Shown here: positions 9,107 through 16,768 of the stretch, in pieces | Numbering within the stretch: position 1 is the first letter of the stretch | Layout: every line of letters begins with the position of its first letter | Assembly (NCBI GenBank): GCA_024641985.1 | Contig: JAHEBZ010000002.1 | Span: 215,412-279,411 of the forward strand | Direction: 5' to 3' | Source: Rhodoluna sp. | Lineage (GTDB): Bacteria > Actinomycetota > Actinomycetes > Actinomycetales > Microbacteriaceae | Length of the DNA: 64,000 nt | The notes under the pieces: generated by a model | Databases searched by the model: none | Seen by the model: only the letters and a program-made list of their open reading frames with translations | Told to the model about the DNA's origin: nothing | Translations under genes and position numbers: made by a program

Positions 9107-10453
9107 ATGCCTGCAAACAAGAATGGTGCTGCTGCACCAAAGATCCTTATCGTCGGTGGCGGTTACGCCGGTTTCTACACCGCATTCAAACTCGAAAAGC
9201 TTCTCGCAAAGGGCGAGGCCGAGGTAACCATGGTTGACCCGCTGCCTTACCTTACTTACCAGCCGTTTCTTCCAGAGGTTGTTGCCGGATCAATCGAGGC
9301 TCGCCACGTTGTGACATCGCACCGTCGCCACCTCAAGACCACCAACATTGTCTCTGGCAAGGTCACCAATATCGATCACGCAAGCAAGACGGCAACCATC
9401 GAAGTTGCCGGGCTTAAGCCATACAAAGAGACCTACGACCAAATCGTTGTCACCGCTGGAGCGGTTTCGCGCACCTTCCCAATTCCGGGTGTTGCCGACA
9501 ACGCAATTGGCCTAAAGACAATCGAAGAAGCGGTCGAGATTCGCAACCGAATCATCACCAACCTAGACAAGGCTTCTAACCTGCCTGAAGGTGCAGCTCG
9601 CGATCGCCTACTTACCTTTGTGGTTGTTGGCGGCGGCTTTGCTGGCATCGAAACGTTCGCCGAAATGCGTTCGTTGGTTAGCTACCTGTTGCGTTACTAC
9701 CCAACCATTTCGTTCGAAGACACCCACTTCCACCTAATCGAGGCAATGGGTCGAATCATGCCCGAGGTTTCACTCGAGACTAGCCAGTGGGTAATTGCAA
9801 ACCTCGACCAGCGCGGTGCCAAGATTCACCTGAACACCCAGTTGCAGTCTGCCGTAAAGGGCAAAATCGAGCTTTCAACTGGCGAGAGCTTCGAGTCAGA
9901 CGTAATCGTCTGGACAGCCGGCGTAATGGCTCACCCATTCGTTCGCAACACCGATCTGCCGCTTGATGAGCGCGGGCGCATCACAGCGAAGGCATCGCTT
10001 CAGATTGTTAACGGCGAAGATGTAGTTGATGGCGCCTGGACTGCCGGCGATGTTTCTGCGGTTCCAGACCTTACCGGCGGCGGTGTTGGTGGCTTCTGCG
10101 TGCCAAATGCTCAGCATGCTGTTCGCCAGGCCAAGCTGCTTGCCAAGAACATCGTTGCTTCGCTGCGCGGTGAAGGCATCAAAGATTACTTCCACGTAAA
10201 CCTCGGTGCCGTTGCTGGCCTAGGTGTTGGCGTTGGTGTATTCCAGTTCCGCAAGCTTGCAATCAAGGGTGTAATCGCTTGGTTCATGCACCGTGGCTAC
10301 CACGGTCTAGCAATGCCAATGTGGGAGCGCAAGATTCGCGTATTCTCTGGCTGGGTTTGGAACTTCTTGCTGCGTCGCGACATCGTTGCGATCTCGGCAA
10401 CCAAAGACCCTCGCCTTGCCTTCGAGACTTTCGCGTCTCGCCCAAAGGCCTAA
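9107..10453 (+). CDS. ndh: Type II NADH dehydrogenase (NDH-2)
   Basis: Membrane-associated FAD enzyme that passes electrons from NADH to quinone without pumping protons. At 448 aa it is full length. Two Rossmann motifs: ILIVGGGYAGFYTA near residue 13 for FAD, and VVVGGGFAGIETFAEM near 172 for NADH. Also seen are a VIVWTAGVMAHP block, AGDVSAVPD, and GFCVPNAQHAVRQAKLLAKN, which fits the quinone-site region. The C-terminal third is hydrophobic and amphipathic (FRKLAIKGVIAWFMHRGYHG), consistent with membrane docking. A terminator follows at 10465. It occupies the place where ppx often lies in relatives. Confidence 0.95.
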   Translation: MPANKNGAAAPKILIVGGGYAGFYTAFKLEKLLAKGEAEVTMVDPLPYLTYQPFLPEVVAGSIEARHVVTSHRRHLKTTNIVSGKVTNIDHASKTATIEVAGLKPYKETYDQIVVTAGAVSRTFPIPGVADNAIGLKTIEEAVEIRNRIITNLDKASNLPEGAARDRLLTFVVVGGGFAGIETFAEMRSLVSYLLRYYPTISFEDTHFHLIEAMGRIMPEVSLETSQWVIANLDQRGAKIHLNTQLQSAVKGKIELSTGESFESDVIVWTAGVMAHPFVRNTDLPLDERGRITAKASLQIVNGEDVVDGAWTAGDVSAVPDLTGGGVGGFCVPNAQHAVRQAKLLAKNIVASLRGEGIKDYFHVNLGAVAGLGVGVGVFQFRKLAIKGVIAWFMHRGYHGLAMPMWERKIRVFSGWVWNFLLRRDIVAISATKDPRLAFETFASRPKA

Positions 10454-10464
10454 AACCGCGAAAG

Positions 10465-10494
10465 AGGGCGCCTAGAAAACTGGGTGCCCTTTTT
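10465..10494 (+). terminator. Intrinsic terminator of ndh
   Basis: AGGGCGCC (10465-10472) pairs with GGTGCCCT (10483-10490), one G-U pair, followed by a run of T. It ends only about 6 nt before the mature 5' end of the tRNA. Confidence 0.75.
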
Positions 10495-10499
10495 CACTA

Positions 10500-10575
10500 G
10501 CCTCTATAGTCCAATGGCAGAGACAGGCGACTTAAAATCGCTACAGTGTGGGTTCGAGTCCCACTAGAGGCACCA
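10500..10575 (+). tRNA. tRNA with UAA anticodon (tRNA-Leu by codon), class I, short variable arm
   Basis: A full cloverleaf of 76 nt with encoded CCA. Acceptor GCCTCTA/TAGAGGC (10500-10506 with 10565-10571), discriminator A, D-arm with A14, GG and A21, anticodon stem GGCGA/TCGCT (one G-U), loop CTTAAAA giving anticodon UAA, T-arm GTGGG-TTCGAGT-CCCAC. The A15-U48 tertiary pair is conserved. UAA reads the leucine codon UUA, but bacterial tRNA-Leu normally carries a long class II variable arm (for example Streptomyces bldA). Here the variable region is 5 nt (ACAGT). Structure is certain; amino acid identity is inferred from the anticodon. Confidence 0.85.
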
Positions 10576-10580
10576 AAAAT
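10550..10580 (+). repeat. Direct repeat copy 1: 3' end of the tRNA plus 5 nt
   Basis: These 31 nt (3' T-arm, acceptor strand, CCA and following bases) recur without mismatch at 10647-10677. The repeat continues downstream after a 12-nt indel: TTTTATGGCTAGTGGG at 10593-10608 matches 10678-10693. Confidence 0.9.
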
Positions 10581-10608
10581 AACCGATGGTTATTTTATGG
10601 CTAGTGGG
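10560..10608 (+). terminator. Long inverted repeat after the tRNA, possible terminator
   Basis: Inner stem AAAATAACC (10576-10584) with GGTTATTTT (10588-10596) around a 3-nt loop, and an outer stem CCCACTAG (10560-10567) with CTAGTGGG (10601-10608). The outer arm includes tRNA bases of the T-stem and acceptor, so it would compete with the cloverleaf unless the tRNA folds first. Confidence 0.45.
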
Positions 10609-10646
10609 TGAGAACACGCACTCGGGGTCCCCAATTTATTGGGGCG

Positions 10647-10677
10647 GGGTTCGAGTCCCACTAGAGGCACCAAAAAT
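10647..10677 (+). repeat. Direct repeat copy 2: orphan tRNA 3' end
   Basis: Identical to 10550-10580 but not attached to a 5' half. Upstream bases do not pair to form an acceptor or full T-stem, so this is a remnant, not a second tRNA. Such 3'-end duplications are typical of tRNA-targeted integration or of local tandem duplication. Confidence 0.9.
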
Positions 10678-10709
10678 TTTTATGGCTAGTGGGCGAGATC
10701 CATGGGTAA

Positions 10710-11600
10710 CTAGTCTTTGCGGGGCCGCAGAATCAGGTTTGGCAGTTCGGGTGCCGCAGTCCAGCCGCCGATTTCATCTTTGAATTGGCCAAACCGCGGG
10801 CCTCGAGAATTCCATTCTTCGCGAGCCGCCACAATTTCATCATGAGTTCGCTCGATGAAGTTCCACCACATTACTATTTCTTCGTCGAACGGTTCTCCGC
10901 CTAAGAGGACAGCCAGCAGCGAATCTTCGCCGAGCGCTTCAATCTGTATTTCAGATATGCCGGGTGAAAAATATTGGATGTTTTCGGCTGGAGTCACTTC
11001 GCCATTGATGAGCGCCACTCCAGAAACAATCAAGATACCGTGCTCGTGTGTTGAGGAAACGGGTATGGTTCCATTTTTGCCGGTTGGAATTCTAAGTTCG
11101 GCACCAACTAAATCGGTATAGACCTTCGCTGGAGAATCATGACCGCCTAGAGTGCCCACGAAAAGCCTCACATCGATCGAATCAAATGAGAATTCAGGCA
11201 CATTTGTCACCTGCTGAAAGGAGGCCGGGTTTTGTCTAGCTTCCTCTGGCAACGCGATCCAGAGTTGCACCGCATGCAAGTTGGTGCTCTGTTTTAGGCC
11301 TTGCTCGCTGTGCGAAATGCCCCTGCCGGCAGTCATTAAATTAAGCTGACCTGGGCGAATTCGTTGACTAGTGCCAAGGCTGTCACGATGTTCAACTTCG
11401 CCTTCAAATAGCCAGGTCGCAGTCTGTAATCCCGAGTGAGGGTGCGCTGCTACCGCCATAGATTCGGTCTGGGTTGTTGGCCCAAAGTGGTCAACAAAAC
11501 ACCAGGCCCCAATTGTTCGCTTGCGAGCATTCGGAAGAGTTCGACGAATGTCTATTCCGGTGCGTGTGGTCAGTTTGACCATTCGTGGCTCGAGCAACAT
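10710..11600 (-). CDS. Pirin family protein (copy A)
   Basis: Bicupin protein of 296 aa. The N-terminal cupin carries the metal-site pattern VAAHPHSGLQTATWLFEGEVEHRDS, split as AHPHSGL and EGEVEHRDS, then GQLNLMTAGRGISHSEQ; these give the His-X-His and Glu/His ligands of pirin. Some pirins show quercetin 2,3-dioxygenase activity and others act as regulators, so a substrate cannot be assigned. The upstream stop of the second pirin is only 9 nt away, so both are co-transcribed. Start is ambiguous: ATG at 11600 or ATG at 11582; neither has a clear SD. The two copies are diverged, not a recent duplication. Confidence 0.88.
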   Translation of the reverse strand: MLLEPRMVKLTTRTGIDIRRTLPNARKRTIGAWCFVDHFGPTTQTESMAVAAHPHSGLQTATWLFEGEVEHRDSLGTSQRIRPGQLNLMTAGRGISHSEQGLKQSTNLHAVQLWIALPEEARQNPASFQQVTNVPEFSFDSIDVRLFVGTLGGHDSPAKVYTDLVGAELRIPTGKNGTIPVSSTHEHGILIVSGVALINGEVTPAENIQYFSPGISEIQIEALGEDSLLAVLLGGEPFDEEIVMWWNFIERTHDEIVAAREEWNSRGPRFGQFKDEIGGWTAAPELPNLILRPRKD

Positions 11601-11609
11601 GTTTTTAGA

Positions 11610-12593
11610 TTACTTGCGCACGTGGAATGGTTGAATGGCATCGTCGGGAATCTGCCCAAAGCGACCATACTGGAAATCTTCCATCGCCTGAATCACGCCT
11701 GCTTTGTCGTTCATGACAAACGGGCCATAGGCCACAACCTGTTCGCGAATGGGTCGACCACCAATTAGGAATATCTCGAGTGCGTTGTGGCGAGAGTCTT
11801 GAACATTGTTGGCGGTGATGACGATTCGATCGCCCTCTCCAAAAACGGCTAGAGAGCCTGTTGAAATGCGTGCAGTCTTGCCGCCTTGACTTTCTTCGCC
11901 CACAGTTCCACTGCCGGCTAGCGTGTAGGCGAGGGCATTGAACATCGGATCCCAAGGGATAGATACTGAGGCGCCTGGAGCCAATGTGATGTGCGCAACA
12001 GTCATAGGTGTCTGAGACTTACCGGGGCCTGTGTGGCCACCGATGAGTCCGGCGAGTATGCGAATCAACGCACCGCCATCCTGACTCGAAAGCAGCTTCA
12101 CATCTTGACCCTCTAGGTTTTGATAGGCGGGGTCTATCATTTTTTTCGCTGCCGGAAGATTGATCCAGAGCTGGATGCCGTGAAAGATGCCGCCAGACAT
12201 CACCAAAGCTTCTGGGGGAGTCTCGATGTGTAGCACGCCGGCGCCGGCTGTCATATATTGGGTAGCGCCATCCTGAATTATGCCGCCACCGCCATGATTG
12301 TCTTGGTGCTGAAACGTGCCGTCAATCATGTAGGTAAAAGTTTCGAAGCCGCGATGTGGGTGCCAAGCGGTTCCTTTAGGTTCGAGCGGTGCGTATTCAA
12401 CTTCACCCATTTGGTCCATGTGAATGAACGGGTCAAGGTCGGCATACGGCACACCTGCAAATGCGCGGGTAACTGGGAATCCTTCGCCCTCGTAAGCCTG
12501 AGGGCCTCGAGTAACCGACTTTACTAAACGGGCGCGCCCGGTTGCAGGCTCGAGCTTCGGAAGGTTCAGTGTGTCCGTGGTTACGGCTGGCAT
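11610..12593 (-). CDS. Pirin family protein (copy B)
   Basis: Second bicupin of 327 aa, first gene of the pair. DPFIHMDQMGEVEY, AWHPHRGFETFTYMIDGTFQHQD (seen as WHPHRGFE and GTFQHQD) and MTAGAGVLHIETP form the pirin metal-binding cupin. The ATG at 12593 is preceded by AGGAGAA at good spacing, so this start is well supported; the frame stays open to 13025 but that stretch is antisense to lemA. Upstream DNA holds two palindromes (12639-12652 and 12661-12672) that could be operators. Pirins are usually linked to oxidative or aromatic stress, but no regulator gene sits here. Confidence 0.88.
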   Translation of the reverse strand: MPAVTTDTLNLPKLEPATGRARLVKSVTRGPQAYEGEGFPVTRAFAGVPYADLDPFIHMDQMGEVEYAPLEPKGTAWHPHRGFETFTYMIDGTFQHQDNHGGGGIIQDGATQYMTAGAGVLHIETPPEALVMSGGIFHGIQLWINLPAAKKMIDPAYQNLEGQDVKLLSSQDGGALIRILAGLIGGHTGPGKSQTPMTVAHITLAPGASVSIPWDPMFNALAYTLAGSGTVGEESQGGKTARISTGSLAVFGEGDRIVITANNVQDSRHNALEIFLIGGRPIREQVVAYGPFVMNDKAGVIQAMEDFQYGRFGQIPDDAIQPFHVRK

Positions 12594-12638
12594 GATTTCT
12601 CCTGGTTTGAATGAAGCGCAACAATGAAAGTAAAGGGG

Positions 12639-12672
12639 GTATTGACTAATACTATTCCCGGAATGATCATTC
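12639..12672. promoter_or_regulatory. Two palindromes between the pirin pair and lemA
   Basis: GTATT-N4-AATAC at 12639-12652 and the perfect 12-mer GAATGATCATTC at 12661-12672. They lie 46-79 nt upstream of the copy B ATG and 57-90 nt upstream of lemA. They may be repressor sites for either gene; no cognate regulator is identifiable in the window. Confidence 0.4.
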
Positions 12673-12716
12673 ATGAGAGTTTGCTGAGAACTGCGTGAGT
12701 TTGGCCACGGCCGATT

Positions 12717-12722
12717 TACCAT
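12717..12722 (+). promoter_or_regulatory. Candidate -10 box for leaderless lemA
   Basis: TACCAT lies 6 nt before the lemA ATG at 12729, with no SD between them. Confidence 0.4.
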
Positions 12723-12728
12723 TGATGC

Positions 12729-13298
12729 ATGGACATCACACTTATTGTCATCATCGCTATCGTTGCGATTATCGGTATCTTTCTCTGGTCTACCTACAAC
12801 GGTCTCGTGACCTTGAATGTGCGCGTTGATGAGGCCTGGAGCGACATCACAGTTCAGCTCAAACGTCGTGCCGATCTGATTCCGAACCTCATTGAAACCG
12901 TTAAGGGATATGCAACCCACGAGCGCGAAGTGTTCGAGAACGTCACCAAGGCTCGCGCCGCTACGGTTTCGCCAGAAGTCATGGCACACCCCGCTTCGGC
13001 CGCGGTCGCCGAAGACGGCTTCCACTCAGCAATGAAGAGCCTTTTCGCGGTTGCAGAGGCCTACCCTCAGTTGCAGGCAAACCAAAACTTCCTTAGCCTT
13101 CAAGCCGAGCTAACCGACACCGAAGACAAGATCATGGCTGCTCGTCGTTTTTACAACGGTGGCGTTCGTGAGTTAAACACAAAGATCAAGCAGTTCCCGC
13201 AGGTTCTGTTCGTGAAGGGTCTAGGTTTTGTGGCTCGCGAATTCTTCGAGGTTGCCGACCCTGCTGCAATTTCTGAACCTCCATCAGTCAAGTTTTAA
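12729..13298 (+). CDS. lemA: LemA family membrane protein
   Basis: A 189-aa protein with one N-terminal membrane helix (IVIIAIVAIIGIFLW) and a long helical outer domain. The family blocks are obvious: NVRVDEAWSDITVQLKRRADLIPNLIETV, written here as RVDEAWSDI and RRADLIPNL, then EKARAATV-like VTKARAATVS, and AEAYPQLQANQNFLSLQ. The function of LemA is not established, but it is regularly paired with the membrane protease HtpX, which starts 9 nt downstream. It therefore probably belongs to envelope quality control. The start is supported by the 6-nt spacing from TACCAT. Confidence 0.95.
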   Translation: MDITLIVIIAIVAIIGIFLWSTYNGLVTLNVRVDEAWSDITVQLKRRADLIPNLIETVKGYATHEREVFENVTKARAATVSPEVMAHPASAAVAEDGFHSAMKSLFAVAEAYPQLQANQNFLSLQAELTDTEDKIMAARRFYNGGVRELNTKIKQFPQVLFVKGLGFVAREFFEVADPAAISEPPSVKF

Positions 13299-13306
13299 GG
13301 GCATAA

Positions 13307-14194
13307 ATGTATTCGGCAATTGCCGCCAATAAACGCAACACTGTTTTCATCATCCTCGGGTTTGTGTTGCTCTTGGGGGGCTTGGCTTATTGGTGGGGTC
13401 AGGCCTCTGGCAACGGTTCAAGCGCAATTTTCATTATTGGCTTCGTGTTGCTCTATGCGTTATTCCAATATTTCGTAGCCGCCTCGATGGCGGTTGCCAT
13501 GAGCGGTGCAGTTCCAATTGAGAAGGCCGATAACCCAAGGCTTTGGCGCATTGTCGAAAATTTGGCCATCACCGAGGGCATGCCAATGCCAAAGGTTTAT
13601 GTGATCCCAGATGAGGCCCCGAATGCTTTTGCAACCGGGCGCGATCCGAAACATGCAATTGTGGCGGCCACTACCGGCTTGCTTGCAATCATGGATGACA
13701 AAGAGCTCGAAGGCGTTATGGCTCACGAGTTGGGGCACGTAAAGAACTATGACATTAGAGTTACCACCATCGTTTTTGGCTTGGTAAGCGCGGTCGGTGT
13801 TCTTGCCGATATGGCAATTCGTGCAGCTTTCTTCTCGGGTGGCGGCAATCGAAAAGACGATAACGGTTTTGGTGCCGCGCTGATTGTTATCGGCATCGCA
13901 GCCAGCATTGTTGCCTGGCTCATCGGCCCGCTGATCAGTGCCGCCGTTTCACGCCAACGCGAATATCTTGCCGATGCATCTGGCGCACACACAACGCGCT
14001 ACCCCGAGGGGTTAGCAAGTGCTTTAGAAAAGCTGGCAACCTATGGTCGCCCGATGCGCAGGGCCAGTTCATCTATGGCCCACATGTATATCAACGACCC
14101 AATTAAGCCAGGTGTGGTTGAGCGCTTGTTTTCAACTCACCCGCCACTGCCAAAGCGCATCGAGCGCCTACGCGCCATCGGCGGCAAGTTTTAG
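13307..14194 (+). CDS. htpX: HtpX-like M48 zinc metalloprotease
   Basis: Integral membrane protease that degrades misfolded membrane proteins. At 295 aa it has two N-terminal hydrophobic helices, then PKVYVIPDEAPNAFATGR, the zinc motif MAHELGHVKN with H140, E141 and H144, two more helices, and SRQREYLADASGA carrying the third ligand Glu. The tail FSTHPPLPKRIERL is the family ending. It follows lemA by 9 nt. The gene is complete and all catalytic residues are present. Stress induction is likely by analogy with relatives, but no specific promoter is visible between the two genes. Confidence 0.95.
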   Translation: MYSAIAANKRNTVFIILGFVLLLGGLAYWWGQASGNGSSAIFIIGFVLLYALFQYFVAASMAVAMSGAVPIEKADNPRLWRIVENLAITEGMPMPKVYVIPDEAPNAFATGRDPKHAIVAATTGLLAIMDDKELEGVMAHELGHVKNYDIRVTTIVFGLVSAVGVLADMAIRAAFFSGGGNRKDDNGFGAALIVIGIAASIVAWLIGPLISAAVSRQREYLADASGAHTTRYPEGLASALEKLATYGRPMRRASSSMAHMYINDPIKPGVVERLFSTHPPLPKRIERLRAIGGKF

Positions 14195-14197
14195 CCG

Positions 14198-15466
14198 CTA
14201 AGGCTTAAGCTCGTCGCTTAGCGCGGCGGCTAGGTTGCCCTTGGGCGAAACAACAATTTCGCCAAGCCCCTGCCAATTTGCTGCCTCGCCCAGATGTTGG
14301 CCAAGCGTCGCAGCAAGTGAAGCAACCTGTGCGGGTTTTAGGTGCGGCTCGTGCCAACTTGCCTGCACAAGCAACTGCCCACTCTTGCGATCACTTTTTA
14401 GGTCGACTCGACCCAGCAGATCGCCGTTGTGAAGCAGCGGCAAGGTGTAGTAGCCGTAGACCCTTTTGGGTTCGGGTGTATAAATTTCGATCTTGTAATC
14501 AAATCCAAACAATCGAAGCGCCCTATCTCTATTGCGAGTTAGCGGGTCGAACGGGCTAAGCAGAGTTGTGTGATTTGGCGCAGTCAGCCGTCCGGCCGAA
14601 AACTCCGCAAACCAATCAGCGTGCGCATATGCGGGATCCTTCCAGCCAGCCACGCTCACTTCGATCAAAGTGCCAGCAGCAACCAGCTCGGCAACGCGAG
14701 GCGCAACCCGATCAATTTTTAGGCGCACAAAGTCGGCAAGATCTTTCACTGTTGCCACACCATCGGTTTTGGCGGCACGCGCAATCAGGGTGCGCAGGTC
14801 ACTTTCATAGTCTGGTTGTGGTTCAAGCATTCGCACCAAGGTTTCGCCCGTCAGAACCTGCTCGGCCAGGGCATAACGCCTGCTAAATGAATCGCGCCCA
14901 GCCGAAACAACCTCGCCAATCAGAAACATGCGTTCAAGGCAAGTCTTTACATCGCTCCAGCCCCACCAGTTGCCCTTGCGTTTATTTTGATCGTGTTCAA
15001 TTTGGGCAATCGTTAGTGGGCCTTTGCTCCTCAGTTCCGCACGAATCCAATCCAGCAGTTCACCGTGTTCGGCTTGCACGGCAATCCAACTCTTAGATGA
15101 ATAGCGGCGATCATCAGTGCCGAAACGATACCAATCCATTCGAAAACGATGCAATGGAAGGTCTTCGGTTCGAATCCAAGCGGCTTCATGGGCCCAATAT
15201 TCGATCAGGGTAGCCTGTGTCTGGGTTTCGGTCAGTGGTTTTGTTGCCCCATCGAGGCTGCCCTTGTCATATGAGCCCAGGCGCGAGAAGATCGGCATGT
15301 AGTGAGCTCTTTCGAACACGTTTACCGAGTCAAGTTGCAGCAAACCAAGCTGATCGAAAATGTTGAACGGGCCGGCTTGGCGAATCGCTTTGGTTGGTTT
15401 AGCGGCCAGCCCCTGAGCATTCAAAACCAAGCTTTTGGCTTCGGCCAAACTCAACTGTTCAGGCAT
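14198..15466 (-). CDS. YcaQ/AlkZ-like winged-helix DNA glycosylase
   Basis: A 422-aa HTH_42 family protein. The N-terminal block LGLLQLDSVNVFERAHYM contains QLD, matching the QxD catalytic motif described for the YcaQ (AlkX) branch rather than the QxQ of AlkZ. WAHEAAWIRTEDLPLHRFRM and the C-terminal TTLLSPFDPLTRNRDR and GRVDLKSDRKSGQL blocks also fit. The family unhooks alkylation adducts and interstrand crosslinks. The gene is convergent with htpX (3 nt apart) and divergent from ilvA. A GAAGGGG lies upstream of the ATG at 15466, as an SD at slightly long spacing. Confidence 0.85.
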   Translation of the reverse strand: MPEQLSLAEAKSLVLNAQGLAAKPTKAIRQAGPFNIFDQLGLLQLDSVNVFERAHYMPIFSRLGSYDKGSLDGATKPLTETQTQATLIEYWAHEAAWIRTEDLPLHRFRMDWYRFGTDDRRYSSKSWIAVQAEHGELLDWIRAELRSKGPLTIAQIEHDQNKRKGNWWGWSDVKTCLERMFLIGEVVSAGRDSFSRRYALAEQVLTGETLVRMLEPQPDYESDLRTLIARAAKTDGVATVKDLADFVRLKIDRVAPRVAELVAAGTLIEVSVAGWKDPAYAHADWFAEFSAGRLTAPNHTTLLSPFDPLTRNRDRALRLFGFDYKIEIYTPEPKRVYGYYTLPLLHNGDLLGRVDLKSDRKSGQLLVQASWHEPHLKPAQVASLAATLGQHLGEAANWQGLGEIVVSPKGNLAAALSDELKP

Positions 15467-15521
15467 CGATGCCCCTTCTCAAACTAGACTTCTACCAGCA
15501 TAGAAACTAGTGAGGTATGAA

Positions 15522-16766
15522 ATGGCACAAACGGCTCCGGTTGTTGCCCCAACTCTTGAAGAGTTTGAGTCGGCGCACATCAACGTGGCTCAGGTTGCTA
15601 TTCAAACTCCGGTTTTGCATAGCCACTATCTCAGCCAATTAATTGGTCAAGAGGTTTTTCTAAAGTGCGAAAACTTGCAGCGAACCGGCGCTTATAAGCT
15701 TCGAGGCGCTTTCAATCGCATGTCAAAGCTAACTGCTGCCGAGCGCAAAAAAGGTGTTGTGGCGGCCAGTGCCGGCAATCATGCGCAAGGCGTGGCTCTT
15801 GCCGCCAAGAAACTCGGAATCAAGGCAACCATCTTTATGCCAGTTGGGGCATCCTTGCCCAAGTTTCAGGCAACCCAAAACTATGGCGCATCGGTTGTTC
15901 TTGAGGGTGCCGTGTTTGCCGAGACACTCAAGGCGGCTCAAGAATATGCCGCTAAAAAAGGCGCAATCTTCATCCCGCCATACGACAACATCGATGTAGT
16001 TACGGGCCAGGGCACCGTTGGTCTCGAAATTATTGATCAGGTTCCCAATGTTCAGACCATCCTGGTGGCCATCGGCGGCGGCGGGTTGGCTGCCGGTGTG
16101 GCGGTGGCGGCAAAACTTAAGGCTGCTAAGCAAGGGCGCAAAATCAATGTGATTGGCGTTCAATCTGAAAACGCGGCTTCTTATGTGCCTTCGATCAAAA
16201 GCGGCAAGCCCGTCGAAATCTCTACTAAGCGCACGATTGCCGATGGCATCGCGGTGGCCAAGCCGGGTCGAATTCCGTTCGAGCTAATCGAAAAATATCT
16301 CGACAAGGTTGTTACCGTGAGCGAAGACGAAATTGCTAAGGCATTGGTGGTGGTGCTAGAGCGGTCGAAGCAGGTCGTTGAACCAGCGGGAGTTGTTGCG
16401 GTTGCGGCGCTCATGTCGGGTGCGGTGAAGCCAAAGGGCGTGACCGTTGCCGTTCTATCTGGTGGCAACATCGACCCGCTATTGATGCAGAAAATTATTG
16501 GCTATGGCCTGGCTGCTTCAGAGCGCTACACAACCATTTCTGTCATGCTTCCAGATCGCCCTGGCCAGCTTGTGAAGACCGCTCAGGCGATCGCAGCGGC
16601 TCAAGGCAACGTGGTTGAGGTTTTGCATACTCGCCACGGCGAAGGCCTAGAGATTGGCGAAGTGGAACTTCGTTTGTCGGTAGAAACCATGGGTCATGAA
16701 CACCGAGACCGAGTAATTCAGGCCCTCAAAGATGCCGGGCTTAAGCCTCGAATTGCAGCTGGCTAG
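15522..16766 (+). CDS. ilvA: Threonine ammonia-lyase (threonine dehydratase) with ACT domain
   Basis: PLP enzyme deaminating L-threonine to 2-oxobutyrate, the first step toward isoleucine. At 414 aa it has a fold-type II catalytic domain: FLKCENLQRTGAYKLRGA with the PLP lysine (K59), ASAGNHAQGVALAA, IGGGGLAAGVA and VLSGGNIDP. The C-terminal 75 residues (ISVMLPDRPGQLVKTAQAIA) form a single ACT-like domain, so it resembles the shorter TdcB-like/IlvA1 form. I chose the ATG at 15522, with GAGG 6 nt upstream, over the in-frame GTG at 15510. TAGACT at 15484-15489 may be its -10 box. Confidence 0.93.
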   Translation: MAQTAPVVAPTLEEFESAHINVAQVAIQTPVLHSHYLSQLIGQEVFLKCENLQRTGAYKLRGAFNRMSKLTAAERKKGVVAASAGNHAQGVALAAKKLGIKATIFMPVGASLPKFQATQNYGASVVLEGAVFAETLKAAQEYAAKKGAIFIPPYDNIDVVTGQGTVGLEIIDQVPNVQTILVAIGGGGLAAGVAVAAKLKAAKQGRKINVIGVQSENAASYVPSIKSGKPVEISTKRTIADGIAVAKPGRIPFELIEKYLDKVVTVSEDEIAKALVVVLERSKQVVEPAGVVAVAALMSGAVKPKGVTVAVLSGGNIDPLLMQKIIGYGLAASERYTTISVMLPDRPGQLVKTAQAIAAAQGNVVEVLHTRHGEGLEIGEVELRLSVETMGHEHRDRVIQALKDAGLKPRIAAG

Positions 16767-16768
16767 GT

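Noticed and set aside
10616..10675. Possible second tRNA in front of repeat copy 2
   Set aside because: No 5' acceptor strand, D-arm or anticodon arm; the T-stem has two mismatches. It is only a 3'-end remnant.
12643..12672. TTGACT as a -35 box for lemA
   Set aside because: No matching -10 at 16-18 nt; TACCAT at 6 nt from the ATG is the better promoter candidate.
12594..13025. N-terminal extension of pirin copy B
   Set aside because: It reads antisense through lemA; a strong SD and family-like N-terminus mark the ATG at 12593.
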